From Solobacterium sp. (GTDB lineage Bacteria > Bacillota_I > Bacilli_A > Erysipelotrichales > Erysipelotrichaceae): 64,000 nucleotides of DNA. Positions 10,133-19,037 of this stretch are shown one piece after another. How positions within the stretch are numbered: the first letter of the stretch is position 1; each line of letters begins with the position of its first letter. The DNA is taken from the NCBI GenBank assembly GCA_024698805.1, contig JAILQT010000145.1:1-64000 (forward strand), in the 5' to 3' direction. Position numbers and translations under genes: made by a program. Under the pieces are notes generated by a model. That model saw nothing but the letters and a program-made list of their open reading frames with translations, made no database searches and was not told where the DNA came from.

Positions 10133-10807
10133 ATGAAAAACAGAATTCAGTTCCTTGACGGGACAGTATTAAAGATCATCGCGATGATCAGTATGATCTT
10201 TGACCATATCGGGGATGCCTTCTTCCCGGAACAGACGTGGATGCGGATCATCGGCAGGATCGCCATGCCGGTATTCGCTTTCTGTGTGGCCGAAGGATTT
10301 GCGCATACCAGGGACAGGAAGAAGTATTTGCTGAGGATGGGTATATTTGCCCTGATCAGCGAGGTGCCGTTCGACCTGTTCGCAAAAGGTGATGTAAACC
10401 TGGTCCATCAGAACATCATGTTTACATTCCTGTGGGCGATGCTCGGTCTCACCTGTTATGAGAAGATCACGGAGAATAAAAAATCTGCAGCGAAAGCAGC
10501 CGGGATCGTTCTGCTCCTGGTGTTTATCATCATTTCCGCAATACTGCGGCTGGACTACAACATGACCGCATGCGGCCTGGTCATGATCTTTTACCTGCTG
10601 CGTGAAAAGAACATGTTTCTGCGGACCGGGGCTGCAGCCCTTTATCATATGGTCTTACGGAATGTGGGGATACACTGGTTCGGACTGCTGAGCTTCCCGT
10701 TTCTGCTTATGTATAACGGTGAGAAGGGGAAAGGCCTCAAATGGCTGTTCTATGTATTTTATCCCGGTCATATGCTGGCGATATGGCTGATAAAGATCTT
10801 ACTGTGA
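10133..10807 (+). CDS. TraX family membrane protein
   Basis: LDGTVLKIIAMISMIFDHIGDAFFP..RIIGRIAMPVFAFCVAEGFAHTRDRKKYLLRMGIFALISEVPFDLF is the TraX signature; polytopic. Confidence 0.85.
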   Translation: MKNRIQFLDGTVLKIIAMISMIFDHIGDAFFPEQTWMRIIGRIAMPVFAFCVAEGFAHTRDRKKYLLRMGIFALISEVPFDLFAKGDVNLVHQNIMFTFLWAMLGLTCYEKITENKKSAAKAAGIVLLLVFIIISAILRLDYNMTACGLVMIFYLLREKNMFLRTGAAALYHMVLRNVGIHWFGLLSFPFLLMYNGEKGKGLKWLFYVFYPGHMLAIWLIKILL

Positions 10808-10817
10808 GGTGAATACT

Positions 10818-12353
10818 ATGAATTATTATCTCGGCCTGGATAACGGCGGAACGAACACCAAGGCTGCGCTGTTTGACGCAGAAGGAAAAGAGATCGCGGT
10901 ATATGCGGTATCCGCATCTGCCATAACGGAGAGAGCCGGCTTTGTTGAGCGGGATATGGAACAGATGTGGGAAGATAACTGCCTGGTCATCCGGGAGGTG
11001 ATCCGCAAAGCAGATATCCTGCCGGAAGAGATCAGGGGCATCGGCATCTGCGGACACGGGAAGGGCATGTACCTGTGGGGAAAGGACGAGAGTCCTGTGC
11101 GTATGGGGATCATCTCGACTGACAACCGCGCCTATGCCTATGCGTCAAAGTGGAAAAAGGACGGTACGGAAGACAGGGCATTCGAATACTCTTACCAGCA
11201 TGTGATGGCCTGCCAGCCGCCGGCACTGCTCGCGTGGCTGAAAGACAATGAACCGGAAAGCTATCAGGATATCCGCTGGATCTTTGAATGCAAGGATTAT
11301 ATCCGCTTCCGCCTGACGGGTGAAGCACGTGCGGAGATCACGGATTACTCCGGCACAGGCCTCATGAATCTGGCGGAAAAGAGATTCGATGAGAGGCTTC
11401 TTGCATTGTTCGGCATCCCGGAAGTCCTGGATGCGCTTCCTCCCCTGTGCGGTTCAACCGAGATCGCCGGTCATGTGACGACAGAAGCTGCGGAAAGGAC
11501 AGGCCTGAAAGCAGGCACACCGGTCATCGGCGGCATGTTTGATATCAATGCCTGCGCGATCGCTTCCGGTGTCTTATCCCCGGATCGTATATGCATGATC
11601 GCCGGCACATGGTCGATCAATGAATACCCGAATCCGGAACCTGTACTTGACGGTACGGTACTGATGAATTCCCTTTTCTGCATCGAACCGTATTACCTGA
11701 TCGAGGAATCCTCCCCTACCTCGGCAGGCAATCTGGAATGGTATATCAATACACTTCTTCCGGAACTGCGAGCAGCAGCTGACGCAGAAGGGAAAAGCAT
11801 CTATGATCTGATCAATGAGCATGTTGCGTCAATTCCTGCAGAGCGGTTCGTTCCGATATTCCTGCCGTTTCTGATGGCGTCCACTGTCCATCCCAATGCG
11901 AAAGCCTCGTTTATTGGCCTGTCGGTAAGCGATACCAGGGAGGTCATTGCCCGCAGTATTTTTGAAGGGATCTGTTACGGACACCGTTACCATTACGAAA
12001 AGCTCCTGAAAACAAGGAGGACAGCACCGGAAGTGATCCGTCTTTCGGGCGGTGCAGCCAATTCCGAAGTATGGACACAGATGTTCGCGGATGTTATGAA
12101 GACGCCTGTGGAGACAGTCCGGGCAAAGGAGACAGGGGCACTCGGATGTGCCATCGCTGCTGCCGCGGCTGCAGGAGAGTACGATTCCATTGAAACTGCC
12201 GTCCGGAATATGTCGGAAACAGGCAAAAGGACAGAACCGGATCCGGATACCTGTAAGTATTATGATGAACGGTATGGTTTATACTGCAGGATCATTGAAC
12301 AGCTGGATCCCCTCTGGGATGATATCCAGAAGAACATAGAAAACAGGTTATAA
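10818..12353 (+). CDS. FGGY-family carbohydrate kinase (xylulose/L-xylulose kinase-like)
   Basis: MNYYLGLDNGGTNTKAALFD N-terminus, GICGHGKGMYLW, VIRLSGGAANSEVWTQMFADV. ATG at 10818 preferred over the GTG at 10809. Confidence 0.85.
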   Translation: MNYYLGLDNGGTNTKAALFDAEGKEIAVYAVSASAITERAGFVERDMEQMWEDNCLVIREVIRKADILPEEIRGIGICGHGKGMYLWGKDESPVRMGIISTDNRAYAYASKWKKDGTEDRAFEYSYQHVMACQPPALLAWLKDNEPESYQDIRWIFECKDYIRFRLTGEARAEITDYSGTGLMNLAEKRFDERLLALFGIPEVLDALPPLCGSTEIAGHVTTEAAERTGLKAGTPVIGGMFDINACAIASGVLSPDRICMIAGTWSINEYPNPEPVLDGTVLMNSLFCIEPYYLIEESSPTSAGNLEWYINTLLPELRAAADAEGKSIYDLINEHVASIPAERFVPIFLPFLMASTVHPNAKASFIGLSVSDTREVIARSIFEGICYGHRYHYEKLLKTRRTAPEVIRLSGGAANSEVWTQMFADVMKTPVETVRAKETGALGCAIAAAAAAGEYDSIETAVRNMSETGKRTEPDPDTCKYYDERYGLYCRIIEQLDPLWDDIQKNIENRL

Positions 12354-12357
12354 CATG

Positions 12358-12390
12358 AAAAAAAGATATCGGCGATTCGATATCTTTTTT
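12358..12390. terminator. bidirectional intrinsic terminator
   Basis: A-tract GATATCG-GCGATT-CGATATC T6, between convergent genes. Confidence 0.8.
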
Positions 12391-12393
12391 ACA

Positions 12394-13017
12394 CTATTTG
12401 ATCAGTGCCTTGTCGATGATCTGGAAGTTCGCACGGTGCAGATACAGCGCTTTCCCGTCGACCATCAGTTTTGTGAATTTAGGCAGGTCATCCGGTATGG
12501 ACCAGGTGACCTTTTTGCCGGTGAAGGCATAGATCGGATAGCCCGTCTGGGACTTGATGACAACGACCATCTGTTTGCCGAATTTGTTCTTCACACTGTT
12601 GACCAGACCGGATATTGCCGGGCTGTCCAGAATGGAACTGCTTTCGGAATCGATGCCTTCTACGCGGAAGTCCACGACAGGTGTAAGCCCGTCTTCATAG
12701 AAGATCATCGTATCCCCGCAGGACAGCATCTCATGACCGTCGATCGTCAGTGTGATCACGGAGCTCAGCGTGTTGACATAACCGCTGGATTCCTGGGAAT
12801 TGTCATACGTGGCTTCCTGGACGATATTGCCGGAAATGTCGATCTTTGAGCCCCTTGTCGTTAATACCTTTGTTCCGAAATTGTCAAATGTGTCGATCGT
12901 ATAGGTGTTGCCGAAGATGTGACCGTTGAAGTCATTTACTTTCTGCTGGATGGATCCGCATCCGGTCAGGACCGCAGCCATAACGACTGCAAGAATTGCT
13001 GTATACAGTTTTTTCAT
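12394..13017 (-). CDS. DUF5052-like lipoprotein
   Basis: MKKLYTAILAVVMAAVLTGCGS lipobox; body GHIFGNTYTIDTFDNFGTKVLTTRGSKIDISGN resembles DUF5052 proteins. Confidence 0.7.
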   Translation of the reverse strand: MKKLYTAILAVVMAAVLTGCGSIQQKVNDFNGHIFGNTYTIDTFDNFGTKVLTTRGSKIDISGNIVQEATYDNSQESSGYVNTLSSVITLTIDGHEMLSCGDTMIFYEDGLTPVVDFRVEGIDSESSSILDSPAISGLVNSVKNKFGKQMVVVIKSQTGYPIYAFTGKKVTWSIPDDLPKFTKLMVDGKALYLHRANFQIIDKALIK

Positions 13018-13105
13018 ACTATCTTTCTCCGCACTTATTATACTATTTCCCCATCGATTGTATTCTTTCGAATATAATTGAAGAGATTAAGAATGGGGGA
13101 ACATA

Positions 13106-14479
13106 ATGAATATCCTGATATTGAACGGATCTCCTGCAGGCAGGGACAGCATCACACTGCAGACGGCTGCGTACGGAAAGATCCTTTTCCCGGAACATAT
13201 ATATACAGAGCTGGATGTCGGCCAGAGGATCAAAAGCTATGAAAAGGATTTTGCGGAATGTGAACAGGCACTGCTGGAGGCTGACCTGATCCTGTTCTGC
13301 TATCCGGTCTATACATTCCTTGTACCGGCGCAGCTGCACCGCTTCATTGAGATCATCAAAGAGAGGAATATCGACCTTACAGGCAAATATGCGACACAGA
13401 TCTCCACATCCAAGCATTTCTATGATATTACCGCGCACCGGTTCATCAAGGACAACTGTGCGGATCTTAAGATGCGGTATATACGCGGCCTGTCCGCGGA
13501 TATGGAAGACCTGCTTTCAAAGAAAGGGCAGGAGGACGCAGAGTCCTTCTTCCGGTATGTTTTCTGGAATATGGGGAACAACATTTCGGAGCCGTATGTG
13601 CAGTATCCTCAGACCGGGAAAGAACTGATCACTGCATCGGATACGGAAGAGAATCCCGTAAAGACAGGCAGGGCTGTGATCGTTACAGACCTTACCAATG
13701 ACACAGACGGCAGGCTGCAGGCAATGATCAGAAGATTCCGCAGCAGTGTTCCGATGAATACGGATGTCGTCGATCTGCAGGAGTTCCCGTTTGCGGGCGG
13801 CTGTCTTGGCTGCTTCAACTGTGCTGCATCGGGGAAGTGCATCTACAAAGACGGATTCGACGCATACCTGCGTGAGAATATCCAGACATCGGACGCGATC
13901 GTCTATGCATATACGGTAAAAGACCATTCCATGGGATACCGCTTCAAGCTGTATGATGACAGGCAGTTCTGCAACGGGCACAGGACCGTTACGATGGGCA
14001 AGCCTGTCGCATACCTCGTGGACGGACGTCTTGATACGGAAGAGAACCTGCGGACACTCATGGAAGCGAGGTCCCAGGTAGGCGGCAACTTCCCGGCAGG
14101 CATCGCCTCGGATGAACACGATCCGGATCAGGAGATCGATGACCTGGCTGCGTCGCTTGCCTATGCGGTGAACCATCATTACGAGACGCCTGCCAATTTC
14201 TACGGTGTCGGGGGAATGAAGATCTTCCGAGACCTGATCTGGCAGATGCAGGGACTGATGAAAGAGGATCACAGGTTCTACAAGGAACACGGGTTCTATG
14301 ATTTCCCGCAGAAGAAGAAAGGCATGATTGCAGGCATGTACGCCGTCGGGGCGATGATGCAGAATGAGAAGATCCGTAAGAAGATGGGATCCAGAATGAC
14401 GGAAGGCATGATCATGCCCTATAGGGGTGTACTGAAAAAAGCAGGAAAGAGAGCGGGGAGAACATCGAAAAAGAAATAA
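13106..14479 (+). CDS. NAD(P)H-dependent oxidoreductase with two flavodoxin-like/FMN-reductase-type modules
   Basis: N-terminal MNILILNGSPAGRDSITLQ...LILFCYPVYTFLVPAQLHRFIE and a second module with GGCLGCFNCAASGKCIYKD...AIVYAYTV. Confidence 0.7.
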   Translation: MNILILNGSPAGRDSITLQTAAYGKILFPEHIYTELDVGQRIKSYEKDFAECEQALLEADLILFCYPVYTFLVPAQLHRFIEIIKERNIDLTGKYATQISTSKHFYDITAHRFIKDNCADLKMRYIRGLSADMEDLLSKKGQEDAESFFRYVFWNMGNNISEPYVQYPQTGKELITASDTEENPVKTGRAVIVTDLTNDTDGRLQAMIRRFRSSVPMNTDVVDLQEFPFAGGCLGCFNCAASGKCIYKDGFDAYLRENIQTSDAIVYAYTVKDHSMGYRFKLYDDRQFCNGHRTVTMGKPVAYLVDGRLDTEENLRTLMEARSQVGGNFPAGIASDEHDPDQEIDDLAASLAYAVNHHYETPANFYGVGGMKIFRDLIWQMQGLMKEDHRFYKEHGFYDFPQKKKGMIAGMYAVGAMMQNEKIRKKMGSRMTEGMIMPYRGVLKKAGKRAGRTSKKK

Positions 14480-14517
14480 TCGTGAAGTGACCGTACTGAT
14501 CAGACGGATAAAACGAA

Positions 14518-14542
14518 AAAACACTGCCCAAGGCAGTGTTTT
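14518..14542. terminator. intrinsic terminator between convergent genes
   Basis: AAAACACTGCC-CAA-GGCAGTGTTTT perfect hairpin. Confidence 0.8.
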
Positions 14543-14586
14543 CATGATGCAGTGATCATCAATGATATTACAGCTGCAGTAAATAA

Positions 14587-15342
14587 TTATTTTTGCTGCC
14601 TCAGCTTCTTCTGAATATTCTCTATGACCATTTCAATCGCAAGAAAGAAACAGATCGCGTCATCCAGCAGATAAGGGCTGCCGGAATGAGAAGCGCTGGG
14701 AAGCAGGAATATATGGTCTGCATGACTGTTTAAGGAAGTATTCGGATTCATTGTAAAAAGGATCACGCTGACTCTTTTTGATCTGAATACATCCAGACTG
14801 TCTGCCAGTACTTTTGCGCCGGAAATGGAAAAAACAGCCAGTATGTCCCCTGAACCGAGGATACCCTCATTACTGCGAAGGACGCTGTCATCACCTGTAT
14901 AGGTCGCGTCAATATGATTTCTGCTAAGACGGAAAGCCATCTGCTGGGCAGAATATCTTGAATGATCCCGGCCGTAGCATAGTATCCGCCGTGCATGTGC
15001 CATCAGATCGCTGATCACAGACAGCTCCGTGCTGTCTGTTTTGCGAAGCTGATCGATACAGGACTGGTAGATATCCAATGCAGTAAGATCCTCTGCGGAA
15101 TCATCAGTATTTGCGGTCTCGTATTCTCTGAGCACGGTTTTCTGAAAATCGATGAACCCGGTAAAACCGAGCTTCTGGCAGAAACGGATCACCGCGCTTC
15201 TTGAGACATTGCATACATCAGCGATATTGTTGCTTGAGAATCGCTGCAGGTCATACGGGTATTTCAGTATGTGGTCTGCGATCCTTCTTTCGTTTTTTGA
15301 GAAATCAGGCAGCATTTCCTGTATTTTTTCCAAAGTCTTCAT
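14587..15342 (-). CDS. MurR/RpiR family transcriptional regulator
   Basis: MKTLEKIQEMLPDFSKNERRIADHILKYPYDLQRFSSNNIADVCNVSRSAVIRFCQKLGF HTH plus SIS domain. ATG at 15342 has a GGAGGTGAAA RBS. Confidence 0.9.
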   Translation of the reverse strand: MKTLEKIQEMLPDFSKNERRIADHILKYPYDLQRFSSNNIADVCNVSRSAVIRFCQKLGFTGFIDFQKTVLREYETANTDDSAEDLTALDIYQSCIDQLRKTDSTELSVISDLMAHARRILCYGRDHSRYSAQQMAFRLSRNHIDATYTGDDSVLRSNEGILGSGDILAVFSISGAKVLADSLDVFRSKRVSVILFTMNPNTSLNSHADHIFLLPSASHSGSPYLLDDAICFFLAIEMVIENIQKKLRQQK

Positions 15343-15388
15343 TTTCACCTCCGAGCGGACCATATATATTATATACCAGCCAGAGATA

Positions 15389-15427
15389 ATGTGTTCAAAA
15401 ATGAACACATATTTCATTTTTGAACGC
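15389..15427. promoter_or_regulatory. candidate RpiR operator cluster (two tandem sites)
   Basis: 22-bp perfect palindrome ATGTGTTCA-AAAA-TGAACACAT at 15389-15410, followed by the near copy TTTCATTTTTGAACG (reverse complement CGTTCAAAAATGAAA). Confidence 0.65.
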
Positions 15428-15496
15428 ACAAAAGGAAAGAATAAAGCAAATTAACGAGAAAAAGTCCAGATATAAACAAATATTTTGACTTTAATG

Positions 15497-15525
15497 TTGC
15501 AAAACTGAACATACAGCATTATACT
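15497..15525 (+). promoter_or_regulatory. promoter of PTS/sulfatase genes, overlapping a third operator-like sequence
   Basis: TTGCAA-N17-TATACT; TTGCAAAACTGAACA resembles the operator TTCAAAAATGAACA. Confidence 0.6.
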
Positions 15526-15568
15526 GTGATCATGGATGAATACTCATTGGAGTGGAAAGGGGAAACAA

Positions 15569-16843
15569 ATGAATACTGAGTCCATGAGCAATTGGGTACA
15601 GGAAAAACTGATGCCTGCTATCTCAAAATTCACGAACACGAAATTTATAAAATGCATGCAGGAAGGTGTTGTCGCATGTATGAACGCAACCATGATCGGT
15701 TCGATCTTCATGCTGCTGATGATCCCTCCGTTCCCTGCAACAGCAACCGGCGGCTTCGTTGAAGCATGGAGAGCTTTCTCTGCTGCAAACATGACCTGGC
15801 TGAATATGGGTTATCAGATCGGCCTGAATGCTGCAGGCTTCTATATCCTGCTCGGTATGGTCAATGCTGTCTGCAAACATGACGGTGCCCCGCTTGTCAA
15901 CAACCTGGTACTGTCAGTCTTCTCTTATATCTGTCTGCAGTGCTCCTTCCTGGAAGGCGGCGGACTGGATATCGGATTCTGGGGTGCCAAGGGCATGATG
16001 GCAGCGATCATCGTCGGCTATTTTGTACCAACACTCAATATCCTGTTCAAGAAGCACGGCATCAAGATCAAGATGCCTGATTCAGTTCCCCCGTTTATTT
16101 CAAACCAGCTTGAAGAAATGTTCTCAAGTGTAGGGACTGTAATCGTTGTCTTCGCAGTCAAACTGCTCTTTGCCCAGTTCGGAACAACACTCGGCGCTTT
16201 CGTCAACAGCCTGTTCGCCCCGCTGTTCAGCGCATCTGATTCACTCGCTGCTGTACTGATCTACTGCATTCTTGTACGTATCCTCTGGTTCTTCGGTCTT
16301 CACGGCAACAACATTGCCGGTGCAGTCGTTAATGTTGTTCTCACGCAGAATTTCGTTGCAAACGCTGAAGCTGTAGCTGCAGGCGGAAAACCGACATATA
16401 TCTTCAATACAGCATTCCAGAACTGGACAACACAGGGCATTCTGTTCATCGTCATTGCGGTGATCCTTGTGGCCAGATCCGAACAGCTTAAGGCAGTTTC
16501 CAAGATCTCCCTTGCACCTGCACTCTTCAACATCGGTGAACCTACAACATTCGGTCTGCCGCTGATCCTGAACTTCGATATCTTTGTTCCGTATCTGATC
16601 GTCTTCGCACTCAACGGCGCAATTCCGTATCTTGCATGCAAGATGGGCTTAATGAACATACCGTATGTCGACGTTCCGTTCACAGTTCCTGCATTCATCA
16701 AAGTCTTCCTGCAGACAATGGACTTCCGTTCGATCATTGTCTACCTCGTTAACGCAGCTGCCTGCATCCTGATCATGATCCCTGCGATCAAGAAGTATGA
16801 CGCAAAGCTTCTCGCTCAGGAACAGGCTGAAGCAAACATGTAA
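15569..16843 (+). CDS. PTS sugar transporter subunit IIC (cellobiose/lactose-type EIIC)
   Basis: FIKCMQEGVVACMNATMIGSIFMLL, LWFFGLHGNNI, LFNIGEPTTFGLPLILNF motifs; no EIIB domain. Confidence 0.85.
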   Translation: MNTESMSNWVQEKLMPAISKFTNTKFIKCMQEGVVACMNATMIGSIFMLLMIPPFPATATGGFVEAWRAFSAANMTWLNMGYQIGLNAAGFYILLGMVNAVCKHDGAPLVNNLVLSVFSYICLQCSFLEGGGLDIGFWGAKGMMAAIIVGYFVPTLNILFKKHGIKIKMPDSVPPFISNQLEEMFSSVGTVIVVFAVKLLFAQFGTTLGAFVNSLFAPLFSASDSLAAVLIYCILVRILWFFGLHGNNIAGAVVNVVLTQNFVANAEAVAAGGKPTYIFNTAFQNWTTQGILFIVIAVILVARSEQLKAVSKISLAPALFNIGEPTTFGLPLILNFDIFVPYLIVFALNGAIPYLACKMGLMNIPYVDVPFTVPAFIKVFLQTMDFRSIIVYLVNAAACILIMIPAIKKYDAKLLAQEQAEANM

Positions 16844-16862
16844 TCTGTAAAGGAATAGAATT

Positions 16863-17315
16863 ATGAACCTGCTGATCATTAGCCTTAAAGCCGGATTGGT
16901 TCTGAGCTGGGTGCTGACAATTCTCGGCATAGTGAACCTGTACCGGGCTGATACCGGTGTGAAAATGAAATTTGACTGGCTTTCTTATATGAACATTTCC
17001 GGAACTATAGGTCTGACCCTGGTATCCCTGTTCGCAGTCATTCAGAGCAGCACATACATATTTACCGTATGCCTGATCGCAGTCACTATCGGAATGGTCT
17101 GGTTTCTGAAAACAAGGCTGATGATCGCAGGAGATCATAAAGTACTGCTTGGATCCAGGATCATCGATCTGTCCGATATCAGGGGGATCAGCACGAAATT
17201 AATGACATTGTCAGTCGAAACGAAAAACGATAAGATGAGGCTGTACGCACCGGTCACAGAGCGTTCTGTGACAATGAAGCTGTATGAAGCGGGAAAGGGG
17301 AAAAAGAAAAAATGA
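16863..17315 (+). CDS. hypothetical membrane protein with C-terminal soluble domain
   Basis: Hydrophobic N-terminal segments, then a basic soluble tail; stop overlaps the sulfatase start (ATGA). Confidence 0.55.
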   Translation: MNLLIISLKAGLVLSWVLTILGIVNLYRADTGVKMKFDWLSYMNISGTIGLTLVSLFAVIQSSTYIFTVCLIAVTIGMVWFLKTRLMIAGDHKVLLGSRIIDLSDIRGISTKLMTLSVETKNDKMRLYAPVTERSVTMKLYEAGKGKKKK

Positions 17316-18775
17316 GAACGATCATGGTAATGTTTGATACACTGACAAGAAAGTATCTTCCAAACTATGGCAATGACTGGATCCATGCACCGAATTTCAG
17401 AAGACTGCAGAAAAACTGCACGCAGTTCAATAATTTCTATTCCGGAAGCCTTCCCTGCATGCCCGCAAGAAGGGAACTGCATACAGGAAAATACAATTTC
17501 CTGCATCGCAGCTGGGGTCCGCTGGAACCGTTTGACCGTTCCTCTTTCGAGATCTTATCTCAGAATGGAATCTATACACATCTGATCACCGACCATTCCC
17601 ACTACTGGGAGGACGGCGGTGCCACATATCACAACAGGTATTCCTCCTGGGAGGGATTCCGCGGGCAGGAAGGTGACCGTTATGTCGCTAGGGATGCCTG
17701 TGCAGTCCTTCCGGAAAAGACCCATCCCCTGAACAAACAGGGCATATCTGTAGTTCAGCACTACAGGAACAGGACAAGACAGCAGACACAGGAACAGATG
17801 TCCAGTGTGAAAACATTTGCGGCAGGACTTGAATTCCTGGATGAGCACAAGGATCTGGATAACTGGTTTGTACAGATCGAAGCATTTGATCCGCATGAAC
17901 CGTTCTACGTACCGCAGAAATTCAGAAAGATGTACGGTCTTCCCAAAGAAGAAACACTGTTCTGGCCGAGGTACGGGTCACTGCCTGAAGAATATAAAAA
18001 GGATATGGATCACTGCCGGAAGGAATACGCAGCCCTGATCAGCATGTGTGATGAGAGCCTTGGCAAAGTCCTTGATTTTATGGATGAGAATGACATGTGG
18101 AAAGACACGGCCCTGATCGTCAATACAGATCATGGCTTCCTTCTTGGTGAACATGAATATCTCGGAAAGAACTTCCCTCCGTGCTATGACGAACTTGTCC
18201 ATCTGCCTTTCTTCCTTCATATTCCGAAGCTTGCGGAAGGAGGGGAATGCGATCAGCTCTTTTCCACGGTCGATATTGCGCCTACACTCCTTGATCTGTA
18301 CGGCATCGATCTTTCTCTTCTCATGGAAACAGACGGAAAGTCGATCAAGGCAGTCCTCGAGAACAAAGAAGCTCCCAAGGATCATGTACTGTTCGGAATG
18401 CATGGAAGCTATACCTGCTGGACAGACGGCAGATATGTATATATGAAGGCGGAAAAATCAGAAGACGCAAAGGCATATGAGTATACGATGATGCCCACAA
18501 ACATACGCGGGTTCTTCTCCAAAGAACAGATGCGGGAAGCAGAGATCGTAAATCCCGGAAGATATTCCAATCATATCCCGGTCATGAAAATGCCTTCAAA
18601 AGCATTCTCGCTTGCGTGTAAATTCGGTGACCAGCTGTTTGACCTGGCTGAAGATCCGGAACAGGAAAACAATCTGGCATCTGCAGGCTGCAGAGAATTC
18701 AATGAAAAAATGAAGCTGGCCCTGAAAGAAGCAGGTGCGCCGGAAGAGGAATATGTCCGGATAGGTCTGAATTGA
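17312..18775 (+). CDS. Cys-type sulfatase, predicted cytosolic
   Basis: MRTIMVMFDTLTRKYLPNYG metal-binding start; PCMPARRELHTGK (C-x-P-x-R; Cys49); IVNTDHGFLLGEHEYLGKN. No signal peptide. Confidence 0.85.
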   Translation: MRTIMVMFDTLTRKYLPNYGNDWIHAPNFRRLQKNCTQFNNFYSGSLPCMPARRELHTGKYNFLHRSWGPLEPFDRSSFEILSQNGIYTHLITDHSHYWEDGGATYHNRYSSWEGFRGQEGDRYVARDACAVLPEKTHPLNKQGISVVQHYRNRTRQQTQEQMSSVKTFAAGLEFLDEHKDLDNWFVQIEAFDPHEPFYVPQKFRKMYGLPKEETLFWPRYGSLPEEYKKDMDHCRKEYAALISMCDESLGKVLDFMDENDMWKDTALIVNTDHGFLLGEHEYLGKNFPPCYDELVHLPFFLHIPKLAEGGECDQLFSTVDIAPTLLDLYGIDLSLLMETDGKSIKAVLENKEAPKDHVLFGMHGSYTCWTDGRYVYMKAEKSEDAKAYEYTMMPTNIRGFFSKEQMREAEIVNPGRYSNHIPVMKMPSKAFSLACKFGDQLFDLAEDPEQENNLASAGCREFNEKMKLALKEAGAPEEEYVRIGLN

Positions 18776-18858
18776 CCTTCAGTAAAGCATTCGATGAATA
18801 AGCCCTGAAGCATTTTAGATAACAAAAATCCTGCGGGGTTTACAAAAGCAAAAACAAC

Positions 18859-18921
18859 AAAGGAATACAGAAGATCGGAACGGACGGCGGGGCCGGAAGA
18901 GAAGATATTCTGTATTCCTTT
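18859..18921. repeat. 14-bp perfect inverted repeat with 35-nt GA-rich loop (possible terminator)
   Basis: AAAGGAATACAGAA ... TTCTGTATTCCTTT followed by TATTG. Confidence 0.6.
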
Positions 18922-18989
18922 TATTGCGAAAATAAAACAAAAGGTGTCCCCGTCAGATTTATGAGTGCCGCATTTTACATCGGATACTG

Positions 18990-19037
18990 AAAAAGGAGCT
19001 GTTGACTCCCGGTCTCCCGGAGGAATACAGCTCCTTT
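18990..19037 (-). terminator. intrinsic terminator of opp operon
   Basis: AAAGGAGCTGT...ACAGCTCCTTT stem with T-tract on the minus strand; overlaps the end of the last gene. Confidence 0.75.
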
